Shown piece after piece: positions 18,576 through 28,060 of a DNA stretch of 64,000 bases (within the stretch, counting starts at the first letter, position 1; each line of letters begins with the position of its first letter). The notes under the pieces are model-generated. The model was not told the DNA's origin and did not search any database. It saw only the letters and a list, made by a program, of their open reading frames with translations. The DNA comes from Loktanella sp. SALINAS62 (GTDB lineage Bacteria > Pseudomonadota > Alphaproteobacteria > Rhodobacterales > Rhodobacteraceae): the NCBI RefSeq assembly GCF_018263905.1, contig NZ_JAAFZU010000027.1, positions 40,143 to 104,142 on the forward strand. Direction: 5' to 3'. Position numbers and translations under genes: made by a program.

Positions 18576-20786
18576 ATGACCACTGACACTTTCCCCGACA
18601 CCGCCCCGCCCGCGTCAGAAATTCAGGATATTCTGCGTGGCCAGAATGGTGACCCGTTCCGCACGCTGGGCATGCACCAGCAAGATGGCGGACCGGTTAC
18701 GATCAACGTCTTTGCCCCCGACGCGACAGAAGTGACGTTGTGCGACGCCAAAGGCAAGGATGTCACAACGCTGACGCGGATCGATGACGAAGGATTCTTT
18801 CACGCCGCACTGCCCAAAAAGCGCAAGCCATTCGCCTATCGGCTGAAGATGCGCAATGCGGTCGGCCATACATGGGACGTGATCGACCCCTACGCCTGCG
18901 GTCCATGGCTGGGCGAAATGGACGAATACCTGCTGGGCGAAGGGCGGCACGAAGAACTGTACCGCAAGTTGGGCGCGCATCCGGTCACGCATGACGGGAT
19001 CGACGGCACCGCGTTTGCCGTCTGGGCGCCCAACGCGCGCCGCGTATCGGTTGTGGGCCATTTCAATGCTTGGGACGGGCGCCGCCACCCCATGCGGCGA
19101 CGCGGTGCATCGGGTGTGTGGGAAATCTTTCTGCCCGGCATCACACGCGGCGAGATCTATAAATATGAAATCGTCGGTGCCTATGGCCATGTACAGGCGC
19201 TGAAAACCGACCCGGTGGGCTTTCGCGCCGAACAGCCGCCCGAAACCGCGTCCATCGTGGATGGACTGATCCAGCGCGACTGGTCCGATGCCGAATGGTT
19301 CGCAAATCAGGATCGCGACCAACGCCGCGCGCCGATGTCCATCTACGAGGTGCATCCCGGCAGCTGGCGGCGTGGCGACGGCAATACGATGTTAAGCTAC
19401 GAAGACATGGGTAACCAACTGATCGACTATGTGACCCAGATGGGGTTTACGCACGTCGAATTCCTGCCCATCGGTGAACACCCGTTTTCGGGGTCTTGGG
19501 GCTATCAGCCCATCGGACTTTTCGCGCCCACGTCACGGTTCGGCACGCCACAGGAATTTGCCGCCATGGTGGACCGTCTGCACGGGGCCGGGATCGGTGT
19601 GATCGTCGATTGGGTGCCCGCGCATTTCCCAACCGACGCGCATGGGCTGGGGCAATTCGACGGCACAGCGCTGTATGAACACGCGGACCCGCGACAGGGG
19701 TTTCATCAGGACTGGAACACGCTGATCTATAACTTTGGTCGGCGCGAGGTTGCGAATTTCCTGCGCGCCTCTGCCACGTATTGGCTGAAAGAGCTTCACG
19801 TCGATGCGCTGCGCGTCGATGCGGTCGCGTCGATGCTGTATCTGGATTATTCCCGCAACGACGGCGAATGGATTCCAAACCGCTATGGCGGGCGTGAAAA
19901 TCTGGATGCCATCGATTTCCTGAAAGGCGTGAATGAAACCGCCCGCGATTATGCCCCGCATGCGCTGACCATCGCAGAAGAAAGCACCGCCTGGCCCGGT
20001 GTATCGCGTCCCGTGTCCGAAGACGGGCTGGGGTTCGATTTCAAATGGAACATGGGGTGGATGCACGACACGCTGGAATACATGCAGCAGGATCCGATCC
20101 ACCGGAAATACCACCATCATTCCATGACCTTTGGACTGGTCTATGCGTTTTCGGAAAACTTTGTCCTCCCGCTCAGCCATGACGAGGTGGTCCACGGCAA
20201 AGGGTCCATGCTGAACAAGATGCCCGGCGACCGTTGGCAGCAGTTCGCGAACCTGCGCGCCTATTACGGGTTCATGTGGGGACACCCCGGCAAGAAGCTG
20301 TTGTTCATGGGCTGCGAATTCGGACAGGACCGCGAATGGAACCACGATCAATCGCTGGATTGGCACCTGCTGGATGACCCCATGCACGACGGCGTCCGCA
20401 AACTGGTCGCGGACTTGAACGCGCTTTACCGGTCCGAACCGGGCCTGCACGAACGCGACTGTCAGCCCGAAGGGTTTGACTGGATCGAAGGCGGCGATAC
20501 CCAAAACAACGTCTTTTCGTTCGTCCGTTATGGCGAAGAGGGCACGAAACCGGTCGTGGTGGTCTGCAATATGTCGCCGGTGCTGCGGCAGGATTACCGT
20601 ATCGGTGTCCCGCAGTCGGGCCAGTGGCGCGAGGCGCTCAACAGCGACGCTGCGGACTATGGTGGGTCCGGTGCTGGCAACCCGGACGGTCTGACGGCGG
20701 ATGGCGACGCGACGCACGGGTTTGCCAATTCGCTGTCACTGACGCTGCCGCCCTTGTCATCGGTCTTTCTGGTGCCGGATGACTGA
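18576..20786 (+). CDS. glgB: 1,4-alpha-glucan branching enzyme GlgB
   Basis: At 736 residues this is a full-length GlgB. An N-terminal carbohydrate-binding module (about 20-110) is followed by a CBM48 domain ([18 protein letters not shown]). The catalytic barrel has the nucleophile Asp in [15 protein letters not shown] and the acid Glu in [11 protein letters not shown]. The enzyme makes alpha-1,6 branches in the glucan produced by GlgE. It begins 3 bases after the treS stop, so the three genes form one operon. The classical glgC/glgA route is not encoded here. Confidence 0.95.
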   Translation: MTTDTFPDTAPPASEIQDILRGQNGDPFRTLGMHQQDGGPVTINVFAPDATEVTLCDAKGKDVTTLTRIDDEGFFHAALPKKRKPFAYRLKMRNAVGHTWDVIDPYACGPWLGEMDEYLLGEGRHEELYRKLGAHPVTHDGIDGTAFAVWAPNARRVSVVGHFNAWDGRRHPMRRRGASGVWEIFLPGITRGEIYKYEIVGAYGHVQALKTDPVGFRAEQPPETASIVDGLIQRDWSDAEWFANQDRDQRRAPMSIYEVHPGSWRRGDGNTMLSYEDMGNQLIDYVTQMGFTHVEFLPIGEHPFSGSWGYQPIGLFAPTSRFGTPQEFAAMVDRLHGAGIGVIVDWVPAHFPTDAHGLGQFDGTALYEHADPRQGFHQDWNTLIYNFGRREVANFLRASATYWLKELHVDALRVDAVASMLYLDYSRNDGEWIPNRYGGRENLDAIDFLKGVNETARDYAPHALTIAEESTAWPGVSRPVSEDGLGFDFKWNMGWMHDTLEYMQQDPIHRKYHHHSMTFGLVYAFSENFVLPLSHDEVVHGKGSMLNKMPGDRWQQFANLRAYYGFMWGHPGKKLLFMGCEFGQDREWNHDQSLDWHLLDDPMHDGVRKLVADLNALYRSEPGLHERDCQPEGFDWIEGGDTQNNVFSFVRYGEEGTKPVVVVCNMSPVLRQDYRIGVPQSGQWREALNSDAADYGGSGAGNPDGLTADGDATHGFANSLSLTLPPLSSVFLVPDD

Positions 20787-20804
20787 CGCCTGCGCGCCGT
20801 CAGA

Positions 20805-21818
20805 TCACAGCTTCAGGACGATCGGCACGATCAGCACCAGCGCAAAGATCCGCGCGAAATGGTGCACGGCGACATAGGCCGGATCATACCCCAGCGACAG
20901 GCCGATGGCGGCCATCGCTTCCACCCCGCCGGGCGCAAAAGCGATCCAGATCTGACCGAACGGCAGGCCGGTCAGAAGGTTTGCAATCACCGCAAAGCAA
21001 AGCGATACGACAAGCGCACTGCAGACGACGGCCAGACCGGCGGCGGCGTATTTTCGGAATTGCGCAGCGGTGACTCGGCTCATCCTTGACCCCAGAACGG
21101 CCCCGGTCAGTGCAAAGGCCGCAAAGATCGCCCAATCGGGGGCGAGGCCTTGCACCAGACCGACGGCGTGGCCAGACGCACTGATAACCATCCCAGCCAA
21201 GAGACACGCCGCAGGCAGGCCAGCCTGTGTGCCGAGAAGGCCCAGAATTATGGAAATGGCCAAAAGCGCAGCCAAGACAGGCAGGGACATGACAGTGACA
21301 TCGACCGGCAACGCCACCGCCGATTGATCCAGCGCGACCGCCAGTGGCGGCACCGCGATGACCAGCACCAAAAGCCGCATCACCTGCAGGAACATGACGG
21401 CAGCGGCGTCGCCGCGGCCTTCGACCGCAATCGCGATGGCATTCGACATGGTGCCGGGCGAACTGGCCAGCGTCGCGGTCTGTGTATCCAGACCGAACCC
21501 CCGCGACAGCACCAGCCGCCCCGTCAGGATCGTTGCAAACAATGATGCGACAAGCACCACCAAACTTACGCTCCACGTGCCCAGTTGAGTGAACAATTGT
21601 TCATCCACCCCTGCCCCCAACGACACGCCGATAGTTGCAAAGGCCAGATTGCGCAGGGCGTCAGGCAGGCCGACACGCCCACCGATTGCAGCCAGCCCGG
21701 CCACGGCCAGCGTACTGCCGATCAGCGCACCCGCCGGAATTCCGACAATGGCGGCCAATGCCGCCCCCACAAACCCCGCCCCAAGGGTGGCAGCAGTGGA
21801 CCGGATATTTATCATCAT
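20805..21818 (-). CDS. AbrB-family membrane protein (putative transporter)
   Basis: This 337-residue integral membrane protein consists of two repeated halves, each rich in Gly/Ala helices; SSPGTMSNAIAIAVEGRG and FAPGGVEAMAAIGLSLG occupy equivalent positions. That matches the AbrB duplication family (also annotated as ammonia monooxygenase-like), whose substrate is not established. The start is set at MMINIRST, with AAGGG upstream; a frame extension to 21920 looks non-coding. It is convergent with glgB and separated from the divergent TRAP receptor gene by about 300 bases. No evidence connects it to ammonia oxidation. Confidence 0.7.
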   Translation of the reverse strand: MMINIRSTAATLGAGFVGAALAAIVGIPAGALIGSTLAVAGLAAIGGRVGLPDALRNLAFATIGVSLGAGVDEQLFTQLGTWSVSLVVLVASLFATILTGRLVLSRGFGLDTQTATLASSPGTMSNAIAIAVEGRGDAAAVMFLQVMRLLVLVIAVPPLAVALDQSAVALPVDVTVMSLPVLAALLAISIILGLLGTQAGLPAACLLAGMVISASGHAVGLVQGLAPDWAIFAAFALTGAVLGSRMSRVTAAQFRKYAAAGLAVVCSALVVSLCFAVIANLLTGLPFGQIWIAFAPGGVEAMAAIGLSLGYDPAYVAVHHFARIFALVLIVPIVLKL

Positions 21819-22118
21819 GGCGTTGCCCTTGTTCAGACGTTCCGCGTGCCGCACCTTGGCCACACTGGATCCGCAGGACTCTTTTGCAGCGCCCACCCAA
21901 CATTGACCAGTCACCACCAAGGATCGACAGCTTCCGCCGCAGGTTGTTTATCGGGCGACCTACGGCGTCCAATCAATAAATTAATCCAGTTTTATCAGAC
22001 GGATGATTGATCGCTGAACGCGCGTCCAAGTCTGGACATCCGCCCGGCCCCTCGGTTCGATGCCGCGTCAGGCGACCTTGATCGGTGGCCCGCTTTCCAT
22101 GTTGCAGGAGGTTACACA
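21819..22118. other. 300-base divergent intergenic region
   Basis: This stretch between the AbrB-like gene and the TRAP receptor gene holds an AT-rich patch (about 21965-22005), which probably contains promoters, and AGGAGG just before 22119. I see no further gene, repeat or convincing operator. Confidence 0.4.
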
Positions 22119-23204
22119 ATGGATCGTCGTTCTTTCATTCGCGCAGGCGCGCTGGGGGCCACGGCCACAGCACTGGCCGCACCCGCCATCGCGCAGGGCA
22201 ATACCACGTGGCGGATGGTCACCACGTGGCCAAAGAATTTTCCCGGTCTGGGTGTCGGTGCCCAGCGCCTTGCTGACCGGATCACCACGGCTTCGGGTGG
22301 ACGGCTGACCGTACAGGTCTTTTCCGCCGGTGAAATGGTCCCACCGCTGCAATCGCTGGACGCCGTGATCGACGGCACAGCTGAAATGAGCCACGGTGCT
22401 GCCTATTACTGGCAGAACAAATCCCCCGCCCTGTCGTTCTTTACCGGCGTGCCCTACGGCATGACCACGCAAGAACTGGGTGCTTGGGTCCGGTTCATGG
22501 GCGGTCAGGAAATCTGGGACGAGGTGTATGACCAGTTCGGCGTGCAGGGCTTTTTGTCAGGCAACACCGGCACGCAGGCCGGTGGCTGGTTCAAGAATGA
22601 ACTGATGGGCGTCGAAGACGTCAATGGCCTGCGGTTCCGCACCCCCGGTCTGGGTGGTCAGGTCTGGGAAAAGCTGGGTGCGACCGTCACCAACATGGCT
22701 GCTGGCGAAATCTTTCAGGCCTTACAGTCCGGCACGCTGGACGCTGCAGAATTCGTCGGACCCTACAATGATCTGGCGCTGGGATTTTATCAGGTCTGCA
22801 AGAACTACTATTTCCCCAGCTTCGTGGAACCGGGGCTTGCGACCGAACTGGTCGTCGACAAGGCGAAATATCAGGCGCTGCCCGCAGACCTGCAAGCCAT
22901 CGTGCGTGATTGCAGTCAGGCAGAATACGACATGGTCGCCGCCGATTTTGCCGCCAACGATCCGCGCGCGCTGCAAACGCTTGTGAACGATCATGGCGTG
23001 AACGTGCGGCAATTCCCCGACAGCATTCTGGAAGCAGGTGCCACCGCGTCGATGGAAGTGTTGACAGAACTGCGCGACAGCGGCGACGCACTGGTCAAGA
23101 AAACCGCCGAAAGCTTTGTTGAATCGCTGAAGGTGCTGCGCACCCGTACGCAAGACATCGACGCGCCCTTTGTGCAGGCCCGCGAAAAGTACCTGACGCT
23201 TTGA
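22119..23204 (+). CDS. TRAP transporter substrate-binding protein (DctP/TakP-like)
   Basis: This 361-residue periplasmic receptor has a twin-arginine signal (MDRRSFIRAGALGATATAL, cleavage after APAIA). The mature start, WRMVTTWPKNFPGLG, and GLRFRTPGLGGQV resemble TakP-type TRAP receptors that bind 2-oxoacids or other carboxylates; the ligand is inferred only loosely. AGGAGG lies 7 bases before the ATG. Unusually, the membrane subunits are encoded on the opposite strand, converging on this gene across a shared terminator. They are very likely its partners because no other DctQ/DctM pair is near. Confidence 0.9.
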   Translation: MDRRSFIRAGALGATATALAAPAIAQGNTTWRMVTTWPKNFPGLGVGAQRLADRITTASGGRLTVQVFSAGEMVPPLQSLDAVIDGTAEMSHGAAYYWQNKSPALSFFTGVPYGMTTQELGAWVRFMGGQEIWDEVYDQFGVQGFLSGNTGTQAGGWFKNELMGVEDVNGLRFRTPGLGGQVWEKLGATVTNMAAGEIFQALQSGTLDAAEFVGPYNDLALGFYQVCKNYYFPSFVEPGLATELVVDKAKYQALPADLQAIVRDCSQAEYDMVAADFAANDPRALQTLVNDHGVNVRQFPDSILEAGATASMEVLTELRDSGDALVKKTAESFVESLKVLRTRTQDIDAPFVQAREKYLTL

Positions 23205-23226
23205 CCTGACGGCCACTGAAAACGAC

Positions 23227-23257
23227 AAAGGCCCGGACAGTGCGTCCGGGCCTTTTT
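23227..23257. terminator. Bidirectional rho-independent terminator
   Basis: A perfect 9-bp stem, GGCCCGGAC/GTCCGGGCC (23230-23238 and 23244-23252), with a 5-base loop is followed by TTTTT on the plus strand and preceded by AAA, which serves the minus strand. It separates the convergent dctP-like and dctM-like genes. Confidence 0.9.
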
Positions 23258-23273
23258 GCATGCGGCGTCCGCG

Positions 23274-24665
23274 TCAGCCCGCGATTAGCCGGGGCAACCA
23301 TGTGACGATGCCGGGGAATGCAAACAGGATCGCGATGGCGATAATCTGCAACACGACAAATGGGATGATCCCCTTGTAGATCGCGGATGTCGGCATGTCC
23401 GCAGGCGCCACCCCCCGCAGATAGAACAACGCAAAGCCAAAGGGCGGCGTCAGGAATGACGTTTGCAGGTTCACCCCCACGATCACGCCCAGCCAAACCG
23501 GGTCGACATCCAGCGCCAGCAGAACGGGCGCTGTGATCGGGATCACGATAAAGATGATTTCAAACGTATCGAGGATGAAACCCAGCAGGAACATGATCAC
23601 CATGACGACCGCAACGGCGGCCATCGTGCCGCCCGGCAGGTCCGACAGGAATTCATGCACAAGATTGTCGCCACCCATCAGGCGGAACACGACTGAAAAT
23701 ACCGACGCGCCCAGCAGGATGATAAACACCATCGACGTGATCGTGGCCGTGGCGATCACCGTCTGATGCAGGATCGAAAATGACAGACGCCACCGCAACG
23801 CCGCAAGGACCATCGCGCCCACAGCGCCAACGGATGCGGCTTCTGTCGGGGTGGCAATGCCGCCCAAAATCGACCCCAGCACTGCCATGATCAGCAACAG
23901 CGGCGGAACCAGCGCCACCAGCACCTCGCGCCCAAGCGACGCGCGGTCCTCTGGGCTGAGCGGGGTGGCGGGAAGCGATTCCGGGTCGATGATAGCCTTG
24001 AAGATCGTGTAACCCAGATATAGCCCGACCAGCATCAACCCCGGCAGGATTGCGCCCGCGAACAGATCACCGACCGACACCGGAACCGGGGCAAAGTTGC
24101 CCTTTTCCATCTGCACCTGACTGTTGATGCCCGACAGCATATCGCCCATGAAAATCAGCACAGTGGACGGCGGAATGATCTGTCCCAGTGTGCCGGACGC
24201 GCAGATGACGCCGGTGGCGATCTTGGGGTCATAACCCGCGCGCAGCATTGCGGGCAGCGAAATCAGCCCCATCGTGACGACCGTTGCACCCACCACCCCC
24301 GTGGATGCCGCCAGCATCGCGCCCACCAGAATAACGGATAGGCCCAGCCCACCGCGCAGGTTGCCGAACAGTTTGCCCATGGTCAGCAACAGTTGTTCCG
24401 CGATCTGCGACCGTTCCAGCATGACGCCCATGAAAATGAACAGGGGCACCGCGACCAGCACCTCGTTCGTCATAAATCCGATATAGCGGTTCGGCAGCGC
24501 GCCGAAATTCGACGGATCGAACACGCCGAATGCCCAGCCGACGGCCCCGAACCCCAGGCTGACACCAGCCAGCGTAAAGGCGACCGGGAAACCCAGCAGC
24601 AAAAAGCCGATGATGCCAAAGAACATCAACCCAGCAAGCAATTCGCCCAGCATGACCGGATCCAT
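23274..24665 (-). CDS. TRAP transporter large permease (DctM-like)
   Basis: This 463-residue inner-membrane protein has about 12 hydrophobic segments. The DctM signatures IGFLLLGFPVAFTLAG and CASGTLGQIIPPSTVLI are present, with GFILDTFEIIFIVIPI near the C-terminus. It is the sodium-coupled translocation subunit of a TRAP importer. The start overlaps the stop of the dctQ-like gene (TGATG), showing coupling. Its binding protein is encoded by the convergent gene at 22119. The substrate is probably an organic acid, judging from the receptor type. Confidence 0.93.
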   Translation of the reverse strand: MDPVMLGELLAGLMFFGIIGFLLLGFPVAFTLAGVSLGFGAVGWAFGVFDPSNFGALPNRYIGFMTNEVLVAVPLFIFMGVMLERSQIAEQLLLTMGKLFGNLRGGLGLSVILVGAMLAASTGVVGATVVTMGLISLPAMLRAGYDPKIATGVICASGTLGQIIPPSTVLIFMGDMLSGINSQVQMEKGNFAPVPVSVGDLFAGAILPGLMLVGLYLGYTIFKAIIDPESLPATPLSPEDRASLGREVLVALVPPLLLIMAVLGSILGGIATPTEAASVGAVGAMVLAALRWRLSFSILHQTVIATATITSMVFIILLGASVFSVVFRLMGGDNLVHEFLSDLPGGTMAAVAVVMVIMFLLGFILDTFEIIFIVIPITAPVLLALDVDPVWLGVIVGVNLQTSFLTPPFGFALFYLRGVAPADMPTSAIYKGIIPFVVLQIIAIAILFAFPGIVTWLPRLIAG

Positions 24666-25249
24666 CAGTGCAGCCCTTCGATTGCGGCGGTGTCCGCAGC
24701 GGATTGTGTCGCGGGGTAAGCCATCATCGGCGGCACCAGATCATCGCGCCCCGCCAGCACCAGCACGGACCGGCACAGCATCGCCACGCCCTGCAAGGCC
24801 AACAGCCCTGCGAACCCGATGATGAATGTTTTCAGGATATACAGTCCCGGCATACCGCCCACGTTGGCGGAGCCTTCGAAATAGGACCACGACCGCTGCA
24901 CGAAAGGCAGCGAATAGATCAGCACGATATAGCAAAACGGCAGCAGGAACAGCAGCACGCCGATCAGGTCCACCTTGGCACGGGTTTTGACGCTGGCGGG
25001 GCGGTAAAAGATATCAACGCGGACATGATCGTCGCGCAACAACGCAAATCCCGCCACTGCCATGAACATGGCCCCGTTCAGCCAGATATACAGGTCTTGC
25101 AGCCACAGAAAACTGGTGGCGAACACGTAACGCAACACAACGACCGTGAAACAGACCACCACGATCCCCAGCGACAGCCACGCAAAGATCTGGCCGATCA
25201 TCCAATTGACCCGGCTGATCGCCGCCGCAAGATAACCCAGTATCCGCAA
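24665..25249 (-). CDS. TRAP transporter small permease (DctQ-like)
   Basis: This is a four-helix DctQ-type subunit. SFLWLQDLYIWLNGAMFM and DHVRVDIFY are characteristic of the family, and it pairs with DctM in the inner membrane. The start is uncertain. I place it at a TTG (25249; protein then starts RILGYLAAAISRVNW) preceded by GGGG, giving 194 residues, because homologues begin near this point. An ATG at 25324 or a TTG at 25348 would add 25 or 33 residues of non-membrane sequence. The gene overlaps dctM. Confidence 0.85.
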   Translation of the reverse strand: MRILGYLAAAISRVNWMIGQIFAWLSLGIVVVCFTVVVLRYVFATSFLWLQDLYIWLNGAMFMAVAGFALLRDDHVRVDIFYRPASVKTRAKVDLIGVLLFLLPFCYIVLIYSLPFVQRSWSYFEGSANVGGMPGLYILKTFIIGFAGLLALQGVAMLCRSVLVLAGRDDLVPPMMAYPATQSAADTAAIEGLH

Positions 25250-25459
25250 AATCGAACCCCATTCACACTGTACACAGACGACGACGGCACGCCCCGCGTT
25301 TGCAGGTCCTTGCCGTGTCTTCATCCGCCGCGGACTGTGTGCAGTCAACCTTTGCCGCGCGCCATTTTCCGCGCAACCAGTCTGGATTTATGTTTTCTTG
25401 CATAGCCTTAATCAGGATCAAGAAACCCGACACAAACGGTTGCCCGCGATACCCGCATA

Positions 25460-25485
25460 GGAACCTGCGGGGCGTCTTTCCGGTT
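25460..25485 (+). promoter_or_regulatory. EcfG-like promoter motif before PRC-barrel gene
   Basis: GGAAC (25460-25464), a 17-base spacer and GGTT (25482-25485) lie 37 bases before the ATG at 25523. It differs from the EcfG consensus only in the base preceding GTT. Confidence 0.45.
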
Positions 25486-25522
25486 TTAGAAACATCTGAT
25501 GTCAAACCTGAAGGAACACACG

Positions 25523-25819
25523 ATGGACCATAAAACACATACACCGATGCGCGTCGAAGACCTGAACGTCACCAACGTCGAAGGCATCAACGTCTACGGC
25601 CCGGATGACCACGATATCGGCGATGTCTCTCATATGCACGGCGTAGGCCCGACGGCTGACGTCGTTGTGGACGTGGGCGGTTTTTTGGGGATCGGCGCAA
25701 AGCGTGTCGCCCTGCCCGTTTCGCAGTTGAATTTCATGCGTGATGAAAACGGCAATATTCATGCCACGACACGCATGACAAAAGACGAACTGAAAGAACT
25801 GCCGGAACACACGGACTGA
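25523..25819 (+). CDS. PRC-barrel domain protein
   Basis: This 98-residue soluble protein lies mostly within one PRC-barrel fold: NVEGINVYGPDDHDIGDV, then a hydrophobic strand (VVVDVGGFLGIGAKRVALP) and the closing NGNIHATTRM. PRC-barrels bind RNA or protein partners or act in envelope and stress functions; the specific role is unknown. The start at MDHKTHTPM has AAGGA upstream. It is a single gene between the divergent TRAP genes and a ygiC-like gene. An EcfG-like promoter suggests stress induction. A second, secreted PRC-barrel protein is encoded at 63271. Confidence 0.8.
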   Translation: MDHKTHTPMRVEDLNVTNVEGINVYGPDDHDIGDVSHMHGVGPTADVVVDVGGFLGIGAKRVALPVSQLNFMRDENGNIHATTRMTKDELKELPEHTD

Positions 25820-25833
25820 TCCGTCAAAAAACC

Positions 25834-25866
25834 GATCACGCGACGTGCCAGACGCGTCGCGTGATC
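25834..25866. terminator. Strong stem-loop after PRC-barrel gene
   Basis: A perfect 12-bp stem, GATCACGCGACG/CGTCGCGTGATC, with a 9-base loop. No T-run follows on the plus strand, but an A6 tract precedes it (25826-25831), so it would be a classical terminator only for minus-strand transcripts heading towards the dctQ-like gene. On the plus strand it may protect the mRNA end. Confidence 0.55.
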
Positions 25867-25988
25867 CGGACTGTGTTACTGGCATTCCTGACAATCTGTC
25901 CCGTTGACGTGTGATGGCTTTTGCCGTCTACCCGCCGCGCACGTCCGCATGAACGCAAACCCGTGTTCTGCCGCCAAATCAGGAACCA

Positions 25989-27188
25989 ATGCCCATGAAA
26001 CGCATCCACCTTGGCGCGCGCCCCGACCTTGCACAAAAGGCGGAAGCGGCAGGTTTCACGTTTCATGCGATGTATGGCGAACCCTATTGGGACGAAGATA
26101 CGGCTTACGCATTCACGCTTGCGCAGGTCGAAAACGATATTGAAGACCCCGCAACAGAACTGCACGAGATGTCCCGCGCCGCTGCAGCCGAGATTATCGC
26201 ATCAGAAGAGCTGATGGAACGGCTGGCAATCCCGCGCGTGCACTGGGATTTGATCGCGGATTCATGGGCGTCCGGCCAGCCGGAACTTTATGGTCGGTTC
26301 GACCTGATCTATGATGGAACCGGCCCCGCAAAGATGATCGAATACAACGCGGATACGCCCACGGCCCTGTTCGAAAGCGCATCTTTTCAGTGGACATGGC
26401 TGGAAGACATGATTGCTAGCGGGGCCCTGCCCGACGGCAGCGACCAGTTCAACAGCATATTTGAGGCGTTGACCGCGCAGTTTCAGGCCATGTTCGCGCC
26501 CGGAACAGACATTCATTTCACAGCGTTCGAAGCGATGGTCGAAGATTACGCCACCGTTGAAATGCTGGCCTATGCCGCCCGCGCCGCCGATATGGGCGCA
26601 CATTTCGTCGATCTGCCGCAGATCGGCGTCACCGATAGCGGCCAGTTCGCAGACGCGGATGCCCGCATCATCGGCAAGCTGTTCAAGCTTTATCCGTGGG
26701 AAGACCTGCTGCGCGACGATTTCGCCAAACATCTGGCTACAGCCAACTGCCAGTTCATCGAACCCGCATGGAAGGCTGTTGTGTCCAACAAAGGGCTGTT
26801 GCCCGTGCTGTGGCGCATGTTCGAAGGGCACCCCAACCTCTTGCCCAGTTTCTTTGCGGACGAAATGGACGCCGGGTCCGATGCTGTTGCACGCGCCAGC
26901 GAAGCCTTGGCCCACGGCACGGTAACGAAACCGGTGTTCGGTCGTGAAGGTGCGAGTGTGACCATTGCGCGCGGTGAACATGTGATAGAGGCATTGACGG
27001 ATCAGACCTATGCCACACATCCGATGATCGTTCAGGCCTACGCCGAAATGCCTGAATTTGAAGGCTTTCATCCTGTTATCGGCGCATGGGTGGTGGGCCA
27101 AACCTGCGTCGGCATGGGTCTGCGTGAAGATAAATCGCGGATCACCCAGAACCTTAGCCGGTTCAAACCGCATTACATCCTTGACTGA
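25989..27188 (+). CDS. Glutathionylspermidine synthase-family protein (YgiC-like)
   Basis: This 399-residue ATP-grasp ligase-like protein carries EYNADTPTALFE and KPVFGREGASV, which fit the nucleotide and metal sites of the C-terminal synthetase domain of glutathionylspermidine synthases and the stand-alone YgiC/YjfC proteins. It lacks the amidase domain. Family members are thought to form an amide bond between a carboxylate (a peptide) and an amine; the substrate is unknown. ATG at 25995 is an alternative start. The next gene encodes a DUF1190 lipoprotein, the same pairing as ygiB-ygiC in enterobacteria, which supports a joint envelope-related role. Confidence 0.85.
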   Translation: MPMKRIHLGARPDLAQKAEAAGFTFHAMYGEPYWDEDTAYAFTLAQVENDIEDPATELHEMSRAAAAEIIASEELMERLAIPRVHWDLIADSWASGQPELYGRFDLIYDGTGPAKMIEYNADTPTALFESASFQWTWLEDMIASGALPDGSDQFNSIFEALTAQFQAMFAPGTDIHFTAFEAMVEDYATVEMLAYAARAADMGAHFVDLPQIGVTDSGQFADADARIIGKLFKLYPWEDLLRDDFAKHLATANCQFIEPAWKAVVSNKGLLPVLWRMFEGHPNLLPSFFADEMDAGSDAVARASEALAHGTVTKPVFGREGASVTIARGEHVIEALTDQTYATHPMIVQAYAEMPEFEGFHPVIGAWVVGQTCVGMGLREDKSRITQNLSRFKPHYILD

Positions 27189-27239
27189 TCAACCCTATAT
27201 ATTGGGCAGTTAGCCGCAACGCCGTAGAAAGACCTGTCC

Positions 27240-27836
27240 ATGACCGCACCGCATCTGTCGAAACGAACACGGATCATGCCCGCAATCCTGCTTGGGGCAA
27301 GCGCATTTGCGTTGACCGCCTGCGAAGATGACCGCGTGGACGCCAATGCCTTTCCGGACAAGGAATCCTGCGTCGCGGCGGCACGCGAAGGGCTACAGGC
27401 CTTTTCGGTCGCGGATTGCGAAACGGCGTTTGCCGAAGCGCTGGTCGAATACGAAAGATCGGCACCCCGCTATGACGATCTGGCACTGTGTGAAGAACAG
27501 CACGGCGGCGAATGCGTGGCCCAGCAGGGTGCGGGCGGTTCGTCGATCTTTATGCCGCTGATGGCGGGCTACCTGATGGGCAGTCTGTTAAGCAACAGCA
27601 GGGCACAGACCCAGCCCCTGTATCGCGATTCAGCAGGTAAATTCGCGACGGCGTCCGGTGCGACGGTGCTGAATACGAACCGGGGCAGCGGAAAAATGGC
27701 CGCCGCCAGCTTTCGCGCGGCCCCGACAACAGCGACTGCGGCCCCGATGTCGCGCGCCACGGTCAACGCGACCGGCGGCTTTGGGTCCAGCCGTACGGGT
27801 GGCTTTTCAAGCGGCCGCACCACATCGGGCGGTTAA
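27240..27836 (+). CDS. DUF1190 (YgiB-like) putative lipoprotein
   Basis: This 198-residue protein has a lipoprotein-type signal (residues 1-27, with the lipobox ALTAC). Residues 30-130 show the DUF1190 pattern with paired Cys (KESCVAA, VADCETA, ALCEEQHGGEC) and a Gly-rich FMPLMAGYLMGSLL stretch. The C-terminal third is low-complexity Gly/Ser/Thr/Ala ending in RTGGFSSGRTTSGG. It probably sits in the envelope. It follows the ygiC-like ligase gene by 51 bases. Function is unknown; being a modification target of the ligase is an attractive but untested idea. Confidence 0.75.
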   Translation: MTAPHLSKRTRIMPAILLGASAFALTACEDDRVDANAFPDKESCVAAAREGLQAFSVADCETAFAEALVEYERSAPRYDDLALCEEQHGGECVAQQGAGGSSIFMPLMAGYLMGSLLSNSRAQTQPLYRDSAGKFATASGATVLNTNRGSGKMAAASFRAAPTTATAAPMSRATVNATGGFGSSRTGGFSSGRTTSGG

Positions 27837-27999
27837 GACAGACCAGCGCATCGGTTCTGTGCCGTCTGTCAAAGCTGGTAGTGTCATGATGCCCAAGCAT
27901 CGGCCAGCCGTTCAAAGGGCAGGACAAGCCCTGTCGGCTGCTTTGATTATAGCGGCCATGGCTCAATAACATTTAACGGATGAAACCCAGGTCGCAATT

Positions 28000-28013
28000 G
28001 TCACAAAAGTGAC
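28000..28013. promoter_or_regulatory. Inverted repeat upstream of phnD
   Basis: GTCACAAAAGTGAC is a perfect 5-4-5 inverted repeat 47 bases before the phnD-like start. It is not a standard Pho box (a direct repeat). It could be an operator for an unidentified regulator. Confidence 0.4.
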
Positions 28014-28060
28014 GTATCAAAACTCTAGTGACTGCAAGGAAACTAAACCCTGGGGATACC

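Noticed and set aside
27866..27887. CTGTC...GTGTCAT as a Pho box for the phosphonate-type operon
   Set aside because: The half-sites are 15 bases apart instead of 11 and lie far from the gene start.
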